Shown here: positions 21,599-30,227 of the stretch, one piece after another | How positions within the stretch are numbered: position 1 is the first letter of the stretch | How the letters are laid out: each line of letters begins with the position of its first letter | Source of the DNA: JALORV01 sp963791235 | Lineage (GTDB): Bacteria > Pseudomonadota > Gammaproteobacteria > Burkholderiales > Burkholderiaceae_F | Length of the DNA stretch: 64,000 bases | Assembly: GCA_963791235.1 (NCBI GenBank) | Contig: CAWBRW010000013.1 | Coordinates: 248,001 to 312,000, forward strand | Direction: 5' to 3' | Made by a program: the position numbers and the translations under genes | The notes under the pieces: generated by a model | Seen by the model: the letters and a program-made list of their open reading frames with translations, nothing else | Told to the model about the DNA's origin: nothing | The model's database searches: none

Positions 21599-22615
21599 AT
21601 GGCTCTCCTCGACAGTCGCCTGACTCCCAGCGCGATCGTCCGGCACCTCGACCAGTACGTGGTCGGCCAGGAGGATGCGAAGCGCATCCTCGCGGTCGCC
21701 GTGTACGCGCACTACAAGAAGATCGCGCGGTCGCAGGCCGATGGCCTCGAAATCACGAAGAGCAACGTGCTGCTGGTCGGACCCACCGGGACTGGCAAGA
21801 CGCTGGTCTGTGAGTCACTGGCTCGGCTGCTGAAAGTGCCGTTCGTCACGGCCGACGCGACCTCGCTGGCGCAGTCGCGCTATGTGAACGACGAGATCGA
21901 GGCGATCCTCGAGCGGCTGCACGACAAGGCCGAAGGCGATGTCTCGCGCACCCAGCAGGGCATCGTCTTCATCGACGAGATCGACAAACTGCGCTCGGCT
22001 GCGGACGCGGCGCGCGGCCAGTCGGGGGAAAGCGTGCAGCACGCCCTGCTGAAGATCATGGAGGGTGCGCCGGTCCGGCTGCGCAGCGGCCAGTACCTCG
22101 ACACGACCAACGTGCTATTCATCTGCGGCGGCGCCTTCGTGGGGCTCGACGTGATCATGTCGCAGAGCCATGGCTTCGGCTTCGTCGCGACCTCGGACGA
22201 TGACAACCAACGCATCCTCACGCGCCTCAACGCGCGCGTGAAGCCGACCGACCTGGTTGAGTTCGGCCTGATTCCCGAGTTCACGGGGCGGCTTGCGATC
22301 GTCGCCCGCTTCCAGGACCTGACGCGCGACATGCTGGTGCGCATCATGACGGAGCCCCGCAACTGCATCTACCGGCAGTTCCAGGCCATCCTCCAGGCCG
22401 AGGGCGTCGAACTCGTCGTGGCGCCGCGCGCCTTCGAGGAGATCGCCGACCTCGCGATCGAGTACAAGTCCGGCGCGCGCAGCCTGCGCGGGCTGTTCGA
22501 GGAACTGATCACGCCGGTGCTGTACGCGATTCCGGACCATCCCGAAGTCAAGCGCGTCGAGCTGAGCTCGCTGTTCGTCGAGCCACGCTACTTCCGCGCT
22601 CCGCCCGCGCACTGA
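21599..22615 (+). CDS. ClpX-like AAA+ ATPase lacking the N-terminal zinc-binding domain
   Basis: A 338-residue HSP100/ClpX-type unfoldase. Walker A GPTGTGKT (61-68), Walker B VFIDEID (123-129), sensor/arginine-finger block GLIPEFTGR (223-231) and a C-terminal small domain with SGARSLRG. It differs from housekeeping ClpX. There is no four-Cys zinc domain. The pore-1 GYVG loop is RYVN (94-97). The RKH loop region is shortened. The IGF ClpP-docking tripeptide is replaced by FGF (193-195). No clpP is adjacent. ATG 21599 lies 19 bp after the kinase gene. It is not frameshifted, so the differences should be real. Probably a specialised paralogue; client unknown. Confidence 0.85.
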   Translation: MALLDSRLTPSAIVRHLDQYVVGQEDAKRILAVAVYAHYKKIARSQADGLEITKSNVLLVGPTGTGKTLVCESLARLLKVPFVTADATSLAQSRYVNDEIEAILERLHDKAEGDVSRTQQGIVFIDEIDKLRSAADAARGQSGESVQHALLKIMEGAPVRLRSGQYLDTTNVLFICGGAFVGLDVIMSQSHGFGFVATSDDDNQRILTRLNARVKPTDLVEFGLIPEFTGRLAIVARFQDLTRDMLVRIMTEPRNCIYRQFQAILQAEGVELVVAPRAFEEIADLAIEYKSGARSLRGLFEELITPVLYAIPDHPEVKRVELSSLFVEPRYFRAPPAH

Positions 22616-22634
22616 ACAAGCCCGCGGAGCCGCA

Positions 22635-23876
22635 TTGCCGTCGCTCGCTGCCGCGCGTCGCGTCGTCTTCGGGCTGGCGCTCGCCAGCTTCGTGCTGTCG
22701 TTCTTCCATCGCACCGCGCCCGCGGCGATTGCCGGCGAACTGACCCGCGCCTTCGATATCAGCAGCACGGTGCTGGGCACGCTCGCCGCGACATACTTCT
22801 ACGTCTACACGGTGCTGCAGATCCCGGTGGGCGTGCTGGCCGACACACTCGGCCCGCGCAAGATCCTGGCGGCCGGATCGGCAATTGCCGCCGCGGGCTC
22901 GCTGCTCTTCGCACTGGCGCCCGTCTGGGAGGTCGCCGCGGTCGGTCGCACGCTGGTCGGCATCGGCGTATCGGTGGCGTTCATCTCGATCCTGAAGCTC
23001 TCGGCCGTCTGGTTCACGCCGCAGCGCTTCGCGACCCTCGCCGGCGTGACGATGTTCGCCGGCAATCTCGGCGCTGTCGTTGCCGGCGCGCCGCTCGCCT
23101 GGATTGTCACGCAGACCTCCTGGCGCGCGGTGTTCGTGGCACTCGCAGTCCTGTCAGGTCTGCTGGCGGTGGCAACCTGGCTGCGCGTGCGGGACCGGCC
23201 CGAGGTACTAGGATTTGCGCCAGTGAACGCCGCGGCGCCCGCCGTGGGCCAGGTGCCCTGGCTCATGGCGGTCATGCGCGTACTCGCCAATCCGGCAACG
23301 TGGCCGCCATTCATCGTGAATCTCGGCGTCGGCGGCAGCTTCCTTGCCTTTGCGGGCCTCTGGGCGGTGCCCTATCTGCAGCAGGTGCACGGCATGTCGC
23401 GGGTCCTGGCCGCGCAGCATTCGAGCCTGCTGCTGCTCGGTGTCGCCTTCGGATCGATGGCGATCGGCATGATCTCCGATCGCCTCGGCAGCCGGCTTGG
23501 CGTCATGCGTGCCGCGGTCGTGCTCTACACGCTGTCGTGGCTGCCGTGGATACTGCACGTGCAGTGGCCCGTGTGGGCCTCCCTGACGTGGTTCCTGCTG
23601 ATGGGCCTTTTGATACCGGGCTTCACGCTGTCGTGGACCATCGCCAAAGAAGCCAATCCGCCGCAGTACTCCGGCATCGCCACCTCGGTCGTGAACACCG
23701 GCATCTTTCTCGGCGCCGGCATCTTGCAGCCGTTGGTGGGATGGGTGCTCGACCTCGGCAAGGCGAGCGGCGACAGCGCAGCCGCCTGGGATCGTGCACT
23801 TTTCGTGCTGTCGGGGGCGGCGCTGCTCGCGCTGTTCGCGACATTGGTGCCCGCGCGCACCAGCGGGCGCCGCTGA
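22635..23876 (+). CDS. MFS transporter
   Basis: A 413-residue major facilitator with twelve predicted transmembrane helices. The loop 2-3 signature GVLADTLGPRKIL and its half-repeat GMISDRLGSRLGV are clear. An early conserved motif SFFHRTAPAAIAGEL recalls the nitrate/sugar-phosphate-like MFS proteins of proteobacteria. Start is TTG 22635, 19 bp after the ClpX-like stop; no good ATG is close. Substrate cannot be read from the sequence. Last gene of the + strand run. Confidence 0.85.
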   Translation: MPSLAAARRVVFGLALASFVLSFFHRTAPAAIAGELTRAFDISSTVLGTLAATYFYVYTVLQIPVGVLADTLGPRKILAAGSAIAAAGSLLFALAPVWEVAAVGRTLVGIGVSVAFISILKLSAVWFTPQRFATLAGVTMFAGNLGAVVAGAPLAWIVTQTSWRAVFVALAVLSGLLAVATWLRVRDRPEVLGFAPVNAAAPAVGQVPWLMAVMRVLANPATWPPFIVNLGVGGSFLAFAGLWAVPYLQQVHGMSRVLAAQHSSLLLLGVAFGSMAIGMISDRLGSRLGVMRAAVVLYTLSWLPWILHVQWPVWASLTWFLLMGLLIPGFTLSWTIAKEANPPQYSGIATSVVNTGIFLGAGILQPLVGWVLDLGKASGDSAAAWDRALFVLSGAALLALFATLVPARTSGRR

Positions 23877-24126
23877 CTTCCGCGCTTCGCGCTTTGGCGC
23901 TGTGTAGGTTCTCAAAGTACCTGCAAACTCTCCTCGTGCTGTGCAGGGGTGAGCTTGCAACCTTCAACGAGAACCGCCCCGAGGCCGTTCTCAAAGAATC
24001 TGCAAATTCCCTACTTCTCGCGACCGCGTTCGGTCAGGCTTAAGGACTCGGCTCGACCCAAAGCGGAAGTCGGCTGAACCCGAAAGCGGTCGCAAGGCTG
24101 GAGCGCGCTGAGGGTACGCGCGCGGA
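23877..24126. other. Gene-free stretch with a 23-bp imperfect direct repeat
   Basis: Follows the MFS gene. The segments 23908-23930 and 23987-24009 match at 20 of 23 positions (GTTCTCAAAG, then CTGCAAA in both), 79 bp apart start to start. Base composition is less GC-rich than the flanks. I see no open reading with family resemblance and no clear promoter or terminator. Confidence 0.6.
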
Positions 24127-24318
24127 AACCACATCTGGACGATCAGCCGGCGGCAGCTCGAGAAGTCGCTGTACGGCTGGGGCGACGAAGTCGAGAGCAA
24201 TACGGTCGAGGTGCACATCTTCAACCTGCGTCGCAAGATCGGCCGCGGGTTCATCCGTACGGTGCGTGGAGCGGGATATCAGATCGTTGCCAACCCGGAG
24301 CGTGACGCCGAGGATTAG
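24127..24318 (+). pseudogene. Remnant of an OmpR/PhoB-family response regulator (C-terminal DNA-binding end only)
   Basis: Translating 24127-24318 gives about 63 residues that match only the end of a winged-helix effector domain: WTISRRQLEKSLYGWGDEV, then EVHIFNLRRKIG, then RTVRGAGYQIVAN and TAG at 24316-24318. The pattern is that of PmrA/QseB/TctD-like regulators. No receiver domain or start precedes it; sequence upstream of about 24120 shows no resemblance. No histidine kinase gene follows. Best read as a decayed or truncated two-component gene. Confidence 0.8.
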
Positions 24319-24471
24319 TGTCCCTCCCGGCGAACCGTTCGCCAGCGATGACACCGCACTTTCCGGCGGCCCTTGAAGGAAAGTTACCGCGCGCGGATCG
24401 AACGGCGGTTCGTGCCTGCGCGACCGTACCCACCGCCGCGCAGGCGCCTGCCGCCTTGTGATCGACGCCGT

Positions 24472-26202
24472 TTAGGGACGCTTCGCGCAGTAATCAATGA
24501 CCCCGCCGAACCCGAAATGCTGAGCTAGCAGGTCGGCCGTATTCTGCAACATGAGCGGTCCGTCCGCGCCTGATGGAAGAATTCTCATGCCGGTATTCGC
24601 CTCCCAGAAGCGCTGGTAGGTCAAGTGGGCGAGCGGCATGGGACGACTACCGGCCTTGGGGCGGTGGGCCCGGCAGAAAGGATTCAGCGTGGACTCGAGG
24701 ATGTCTTCCTTGTACGAGTCGAAATTGGCGACCGTGCCGAAATCGAGGTCGAATTCACGGTTGAAGTGGCACGAGCGGCATGTGGGTGCGACAACAGTCT
24801 CGTACAGATGCTCCGAGCCTGCGGGTGCTGTACCGCCATGTGCCGCCTCACGCCAACCCTTCGGGATGAAATCACGCTGTTCGCTCGCGGACATCGTCTG
24901 ATCGTCCGGCGAGCTTGCGTACCAGCCCTTGATGACCTCCGCGAGATGGGGTTCGCGCAACACGTTCTGCTGATCCAGCCGCGGCGTTGCGCGGACGGTC
25001 TTCAGCACCGCCGCGTTATATGCCCTGAGGGGAATCTCCTGGTTCTTCCTGTCCGTGAACGCCCGGGACGTCGGCAGCGCCGGCTGGTCGGGGCCCAGGT
25101 TCGACGTGAAGTTGAAACTGCGGACATCCATAGGCAGGAATCGGAACCCGCTGACGTTGCCTTTCGCCGGATACGCGCCCGAACTTGTCAGCGACTTCGG
25201 CTTGCCGCCATGGCAGACGAAGCAGACCCCGGGATGGTCCTTGAATCCGAGAAAATCCAGGTTCGGCGGGAAGGGGTCACCCGCGCTGATGAGATTGAGT
25301 GTCCGCGCAGCAATGTCCACGGTGTGCAGACCGACCAGACCGGATGGGACGGCGATCGTTTCGGTCGGCACCCCGCTCGAAGTGTCGAAGACGTACGTGT
25401 ACAGCTGTCCGTACCGGGTCGGTGAAGTCGGATCCGTTGCCGGTGGCGCCCATTCAAAGGCAACATCCGCAATGCGCTGGATGCTGCACCCAAGCAGGGT
25501 ATCGGCTCCCGCTGCAACGCAGCCTGGAAGCGTGCCAAGCGGCCGGTTGAGCGCCGATGAAATGGCCGCCCTCGCCTCGGACTCCGTCGGATAGCCCGTC
25601 TTGACCGGGAACCCGGATCGGCCGGCGATCCTCGAGTCGGAGAACGGATTGACGGGGTAATTTTCCAGGTAGGTGTAGATGATCGGATTCGACGCGGTGC
25701 AGCTTGGTACGCAGCGAATGAACTGGTTGCGCACAAAGCCGAGGTCGGCCGCGTTCAGCACAATCACGTGTGCGTCCGCGTTGATGACGTTGTCGCCATA
25801 GGTCAGCGAGCCGTTCGGCTGGCGCTTGGGCAGATCGCATCCTGGCAGGTCGCAAGCAATCTTCTGCGGGCCGCTCGGGTGCCATTGGCTCTTGTCCTTG
25901 ATGAACCCCGCGTTGACCAGCCAGTCCGCAAAGGTCGGCTTGGTGTTGTTCGGGTCGATCGCCTTGTAGTAAGCCTTCGCAGTCGTCGCGTTCTCGCCCG
26001 CAGCATCATCGCTTCCGGTGAAAACCAGGAAGTGGGTTTCCGCTTGAAACTGCGATTCAGCCGGGTTGAAGATGCTTGGAACACCGGGCGTTAGTTCCAC
26101 CGCCGCAAACCCTGGCGCTGAGATGAGCAAACCGACCACCACGGGAAGCCTGGCAATGATCCCACCAAGCCCTTTTCTTCCAGTGCCTGCGAACTCGGAC
26201 AT
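24472..26202 (-). CDS. Exported di-haem c-type cytochrome domain protein
   Basis: A 576-residue periplasmic protein. The N-terminus has a basic region and hydrophobic segment (residues 15-33) ending GFAA, a likely Sec signal. Two CxxCH haem sites: CFVCH at 327-331 and CRSCH at 475-479. Extra Cys pairs (117/122, 164/168, 228/239) suggest disulfides. A Met in RPMPLAHLTYQRFW (about 522) could be an axial ligand. I do not recognise a named family; the C-terminal half resembles cytochrome c domains of large exported redox proteins. ATG 26202 is preceded by AAGGAG at good spacing. Single-gene unit with long gaps on both sides. Confidence 0.75.
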   Translation of the reverse strand: MSEFAGTGRKGLGGIIARLPVVVGLLISAPGFAAVELTPGVPSIFNPAESQFQAETHFLVFTGSDDAAGENATTAKAYYKAIDPNNTKPTFADWLVNAGFIKDKSQWHPSGPQKIACDLPGCDLPKRQPNGSLTYGDNVINADAHVIVLNAADLGFVRNQFIRCVPSCTASNPIIYTYLENYPVNPFSDSRIAGRSGFPVKTGYPTESEARAAISSALNRPLGTLPGCVAAGADTLLGCSIQRIADVAFEWAPPATDPTSPTRYGQLYTYVFDTSSGVPTETIAVPSGLVGLHTVDIAARTLNLISAGDPFPPNLDFLGFKDHPGVCFVCHGGKPKSLTSSGAYPAKGNVSGFRFLPMDVRSFNFTSNLGPDQPALPTSRAFTDRKNQEIPLRAYNAAVLKTVRATPRLDQQNVLREPHLAEVIKGWYASSPDDQTMSASEQRDFIPKGWREAAHGGTAPAGSEHLYETVVAPTCRSCHFNREFDLDFGTVANFDSYKEDILESTLNPFCRAHRPKAGSRPMPLAHLTYQRFWEANTGMRILPSGADGPLMLQNTADLLAQHFGFGGVIDYCAKRP

Positions 26203-26939
26203 CGTCTACTCCTTAACGAAGAGGAGGCATTGTTTCCTCCCTCTCCGAATTGCTTCTTCTGCTTCTTATTTGAATTCCTGCACTTCGTGCACGTCTAGTT
26301 TCAAGTCTTCTGTTCGAGCACGCAGAACCGCCCGCCCCTGCCGACATCGCATACCGCCGATCATCGCGAGCGTTCGCCTGGAGTAACGTCATGCGGTTGC
26401 AGACGCACAGGCGAAGTGGCGGGGAACGGGCAGGCTAGCCGCCTTGCATGTGGCGAAGATAAATGGCGAGCTTGTCCGAAGACAATGGGGTGAGTTCCTC
26501 AACGTTGATGCACGACGTCCCCCGTTTGAGTGTCGCCGGAGCCGGAGGTCGGCGCAGAGGTCGCTGATGGGAGAACGGCGATGAAAGCGCAGCAGTCGGC
26601 GAGTAGACCGGAATCAAGAGTTCTTAAGAGAGCTGAAGACGTCTTCAGCTTAAGAGGATCGCAAGCGTGCGGCTGTGTCGTGCGGCCTCCGATCTAACAT
26701 CCGCAGGGCAACGCGCCAACGACCGGTTTTGGCCGAAGTCTGCCTCGGCGCGCGCTACGCCTGGCCCCTCACATCCTGCCTCTGCTTTCTCAGTCAGTGG
26801 CCGAAATTTTCAACTGTTGAGAAAGTTTGCATCCATTTCTAGAACCTACATGCTGGTGGCGGCTGACTGTCGCCACGCTCGGTCGCGCTGGCATTACAGT
26901 CCGCCGACAACACGATCCAACAATGGACTGAGGGACGCG
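26203..26939. other. Long spacer between the divergent cytochrome and methyltransferase genes
   Basis: 737 bp without a credible gene. It holds the leader of the cytochrome gene at the left end, a small hairpin TGCACTTCGTGCA (about 26280-26292), and a perfect 20-bp palindrome at 26631-26650 (listed separately). The stretch 26660-26930 lies in the methyltransferase frame, but its codons give no family resemblance, so I leave it non-coding. Confidence 0.6.
26631..26650. promoter_or_regulatory. Perfect 20-bp palindrome, putative operator
   Basis: AGCTGAAGACGTCTTCAGCT is its own reverse complement, with no loop, which favours a dimeric protein-binding site over a transcript hairpin. CTTAAGAG occurs on both sides in the same orientation (26623-26630 and 26649-26656). 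No T-run follows, so it is not a terminator. It lies about 290 bp before the methyltransferase ATG and 430 bp from the cytochrome ATG. Confidence 0.55.
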
Positions 26940-27752
26940 ATGTCGACCACCACGGGGTTCTCGGATGTCGACCGCAGCGGGAGGTCAGGCGACCTGGTCG
27001 ACTATCTCGCGCTGATGGCGGACCGGCTCGCCGACTATCGGCAGGAAGGCTTCGGGCTGCTGAAGCTGGTGCCCGGCAGCGCCGTGCTCGACGTCGGCTG
27101 CGGCGCAGGTGAGATCTGCGTCGATCTGGCGGATCGAGTCGGTTCCGGAGGTCGCGTTGCCGGCGTCGACGTCTCGGAAGCGATAATCGAGGCAGCGAGA
27201 CGAGCAGCCGCCGCAGCCGGTCGCGACATCGACCTGCGCGTGGCAAGCGCCTATCAGCTGCCGTTTCCGGACCAGAGCTTCGATGTCGTGCGCGCCGAGC
27301 GGGTGTTCCAGCATCTTGCCGATCCGGACGCTGCCCTGACGGAGATGCTGCGCGTCACGCGCATCGGGGGCCAGGTCATGCTGGTCGATCCGGACCACGG
27401 CCAGGCCAGCGTCGCTGTCGATGATCCCGGCGAGCGCAAGGTGTTCGAAGCGGCGCGTCGATCGCTGCTCAGGATGATCGTCAATCCGCACAGCGGAATC
27501 CGACTGCGGCCGATGCTTCAGCGCGCCGGACTGGGCGAGATCAGGCACCTGACCAGGATTCTCGACATCGCCTATGCCGATTTCGCGCGGGCCTACTTTC
27601 TGCATGATCTGCTGGCAGCCGCGATGGCTGCCAACGAGATCAGCCAGGTCGATGCCGAGCTATTCGTCGCGGCGCTGGAGAACCGCGACCGCACCGGCAC
27701 GTTCCTCGCGAATGCCGTTGGCTACACGGTCGTCGGTACGCGGATGCGCTAA
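26940..27752 (+). CDS. SAM-dependent methyltransferase (class I, UbiE/Methyltransf_11 type)
   Basis: A 270-residue class I methyltransferase. Motif I VLDVGCGAGEICVDLA and acidic motif VAGVDVSEAIIE bind SAM; ASAYQLPFPDQSFDVVRAE with FQHLADPDAALTEMLRV is typical of the group acting on quinones, sterols and small metabolites. ATG 26940 has GAGGG 6 bp upstream and is preferred over upstream starts that add non-homologous residues. The C-terminal 80 residues are helical with no distinguishing motif. Substrate not determinable. Confidence 0.82.
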   Translation: MSTTTGFSDVDRSGRSGDLVDYLALMADRLADYRQEGFGLLKLVPGSAVLDVGCGAGEICVDLADRVGSGGRVAGVDVSEAIIEAARRAAAAAGRDIDLRVASAYQLPFPDQSFDVVRAERVFQHLADPDAALTEMLRVTRIGGQVMLVDPDHGQASVAVDDPGERKVFEAARRSLLRMIVNPHSGIRLRPMLQRAGLGEIRHLTRILDIAYADFARAYFLHDLLAAAMAANEISQVDAELFVAALENRDRTGTFLANAVGYTVVGTRMR

Positions 27753-27797
27753 GCGGAGCTTCGCGGGGCGGCCACGTGCGGCTCGCCCCGGGAAAGT

Positions 27798-29195
27798 TCA
27801 GGACTTCGGCGAGCGCGATCGGATCAGGCCGGCGAAATAGCCGGCAACGCGAGCCGGCTGCAGCAGCAGGCTGTAGCCGAACATGTAGACCAGCAGGCCC
27901 CCGACATTGCGGCGGATTCTGAGCCCGTGGTCGTGGAACATCGAGCGCATCACGAAGAAGATCGCCAGGTTCAGCAGTAGTACCGCAGGCAGCAGAGTCA
28001 GCACCATCGGACCCATCAGCAGGTGGCTGCTGTAGATCACCGAGAGAATTACGCCGGGGACGAAACCCAGCGTGAATGCCAGGTCGGTCCACGGAAACAG
28101 CAGGTGCCAGATGACGAACAGCATCGACCGGCGCTGCTTGAGCAGCGGGGCCGGAAGCTCGCGCAGCGCCCGCAGCGTCACGCGGGCATGGCGCATGCGC
28201 TGCCGGGCAAACGACTTCACGTCGGCCGGCACGATGACGAAGCAGCAGGCATCTTCCGCGAAGCCCACACGCCAGCCGCGCTGCAGCAGGTCCCACGTGA
28301 GCAGTACGTCTTCCGCCACGTCGGCGCGCCAGCCGCCCACTTCCTTCAGCGCCTCGCGATCGTAGATCGTGAATGCCGCTTCGGCGACAACGGTACCCTG
28401 GTACAGCGACTGCATCCGCTTCATCGCGGCCAGGCCATGGAAGTAGTCCCATTCCTGGGCACGCGTCAGCCAGTTCTGGCGCGAGTTCCGCACCAGCACG
28501 CAGCCCGAGATTGCACGCACGTCGCTTTCGGCGGCGACGTAGCGCTCGACCATGCTCCACAGCGCATCGCCGAACAGGATGGCATCGGCGTCCAGAGTCA
28601 CGATGAGGTCATGCTGCGCTGATTCGAGCGCCCGGTTCAGCGCGGCGGCCTTGCCGCGGTTACGGCTCTGGCGCAGCACCTTGATCCAGCGGTAGCCCAT
28701 GTCGCGCACGATCTGCGCGGTGCGATCGCTCGACGCATCGTCGATCAGGATCACCTCGAACGGGCCGGGATATTCCTGCCGGCGGATGCTTTCGATCGTC
28801 TGCGCGATCGACTGCGCCTGATCACGGACGTACATCAGCACCGACAGCGCCGGGTAGCGCGCCAGGGCTCGGCGCGGGGGGCGGCGGTCCAGCAGGAGGC
28901 TGGCCACGACGAACATGTTCATTGCGCTGGGCACCAGCGCCAGACCACCGATGAAGAAGATCGCGGCGATCAGCCCTACCGAATCGGCCAACGCGTTGAA
29001 CCAGAACGACGACGCCCAGACGGTGAAGGCAAACCACAGCACGGTCACGGTGCTCACAATGATCAACTGCCGCCGCTGCGACGGCTCGGCGTTGCGCAGT
29101 CGCGGCAAATTGATCAGCGGCGCGCGCGCGCTGACGGCGGGGACCTCAGCCTCCGGCGAGGAGGCCTTTGACGTTCTGCGAGCAGGACTGTTCAT
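27798..29195 (-). CDS. Membrane-bound GT2 glycosyltransferase (PgaC/hyaluronan-synthase-like)
   Basis: A 465-residue processive-type family 2 glycosyltransferase. Two transmembrane helices near residues 43-90, then the catalytic domain: VILIDDASSD, LDADAILFGD, the acceptor base in VAEDVLLTW, and QRMRHARV in place of the usual QxxRW. Four C-terminal helices follow (about 345-445). Alone on its strand: no deacetylase, cyclic-di-GMP domain or export gene is adjacent, so the polymer is unknown. ATG 29195 is followed by a basic, Ser-rich tail. Confidence 0.83.
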   Translation of the reverse strand: MNSPARRTSKASSPEAEVPAVSARAPLINLPRLRNAEPSQRRQLIIVSTVTVLWFAFTVWASSFWFNALADSVGLIAAIFFIGGLALVPSAMNMFVVASLLLDRRPPRRALARYPALSVLMYVRDQAQSIAQTIESIRRQEYPGPFEVILIDDASSDRTAQIVRDMGYRWIKVLRQSRNRGKAAALNRALESAQHDLIVTLDADAILFGDALWSMVERYVAAESDVRAISGCVLVRNSRQNWLTRAQEWDYFHGLAAMKRMQSLYQGTVVAEAAFTIYDREALKEVGGWRADVAEDVLLTWDLLQRGWRVGFAEDACCFVIVPADVKSFARQRMRHARVTLRALRELPAPLLKQRRSMLFVIWHLLFPWTDLAFTLGFVPGVILSVIYSSHLLMGPMVLTLLPAVLLLNLAIFFVMRSMFHDHGLRIRRNVGGLLVYMFGYSLLLQPARVAGYFAGLIRSRSPKS

Positions 29196-29316
29196 CCGGC
29201 GTTTCTACCGGTGGCGTGCGATTGCGCACAGAACGAAAAGCGGCAAAGAATGCGACCACTCCTGCGCGATGGGATGCAGGTTTTCGCACTCTTACTCGCC
29301 ATTTGTGGCCGGCCGG

Positions 29317-29892
29317 TCATCGAGGCTTCGCCCGCTCGCTCGCCTGGCGGACTTCAAACTCCCGCTTGGCCTTGATGTACTCGTTGACGCACTCCACCGT
29401 CGCGCTGGCCGCTGCGTCCCGACAGGTTGCCGACGGTTTGTAGAATCGCTTCCAGGCCTCCTCGGCGTCGATTGCGGCACTGTGTGCCTCGTCCACGGCA
29501 GCGCGCCGGCTCGCCAGTTCCTCTCGTTCGGCCCGCGCCTTGGCCTCGGTGGCGCCGTCCGCGAGCATCGCGCGACGAGCCTTTTCTGCCGCCGCCTTCT
29601 CGATCTCCAACCGCTCCAGTTCGGCAGCCGCCTTTGCCTTGCGCTCGGCCGCGGCCTTGCGGGCCGCAGCTTCCTCGGCGGCCGCCTTTCGGGCCGCGGT
29701 TTGTTGGGCAAGCTGCGACGCTGGCATGGAGGCGGCATGGCTCGGCGAACTGAACGCGAAGGCCTGGCCCGCCTCGAGCCAGTGGAGAAACACGCCGGCA
29801 GTGATCAGGACGGCCCCACAGCCGATGCACAACAGGGGACTAATGCGTTGCAGCGGATTGAATGTCTGGGCGGAGCCCTCTTTTGCGACCAT
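29317..29892 (-). CDS. Hypothetical membrane-anchored Ala/Glu/Lys coiled-coil protein
   Basis: About 191 residues. One hydrophobic segment, SPLLCIGCGAVLITAGVFLH (about 18-37), then a long alanine-rich charged helix with repeated RKAAAEE/ERKAKAAAE heptads reminiscent of TolA-like stalks, then a short C-terminal part with two Cys (SATCRDAAASATVECV). ATG 29892 (MVAKEGSAQTFNP) is chosen because upstream codons look non-coding. No named family recognised; a periplasmic stalk is an inference. Confidence 0.6.
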   Translation of the reverse strand: MVAKEGSAQTFNPLQRISPLLCIGCGAVLITAGVFLHWLEAGQAFAFSSPSHAASMPASQLAQQTAARKAAAEEAAARKAAAERKAKAAAELERLEIEKAAAEKARRAMLADGATEAKARAEREELASRRAAVDEAHSAAIDAEEAWKRFYKPSATCRDAAASATVECVNEYIKAKREFEVRQASERAKPR

Positions 29893-30227
29893 CTTCAACG
29901 AACCGGAGGTGCGGGTGGTACGGCCATTAACGGCACGCCGCCGCTCAATTGCAGCGGCGGAACCGCCCAATTGATGCTCATCAGCACACGAATTCGGAAT
30001 TGGCCGGCGTAGCGTCCGCAACTTCGAGGAACGGACTCCCTTCCAGCCGTCGCGCACCGGCCTGGTAGGACACAGGCGCTTGCCGGCCGATTGCGCACGT
30101 CGATGGCTGCGGCTAGATTGGAGCCAAGGCAGACGAGCAGTCTGACCAGGCTGCATGGCGGAGCCTACGGTCCGCTGGCTGCTGTCCCCGCGGTTTCACG
30201 TGTTTCAACTGCTACAGAGAAAGACAA
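29893..30227. other. Spacer with one GC hairpin
   Basis: 335 bp between a leftward hypothetical gene and a rightward small gene. CCGCCGCT at 29938-29945 pairs with AGCGGCGG at 29953-29960 around a 7-base loop. No T-run follows on either strand, so a terminator is doubtful. Nothing else recognised. Confidence 0.45.

Noticed and set aside
24329..24343. GGCGAACCGTTCGCC dyad as a terminator
   Set aside because: One-base loop and no T-run; at most a protein site, and no flanking gene needs it.
29893..30156. N-terminal extension of the coiled-coil protein to 30156
   Set aside because: The added 88 codons are Arg/Ser-rich and non-hydrophobic and would bury the membrane segment; ATG 29892 is more natural.
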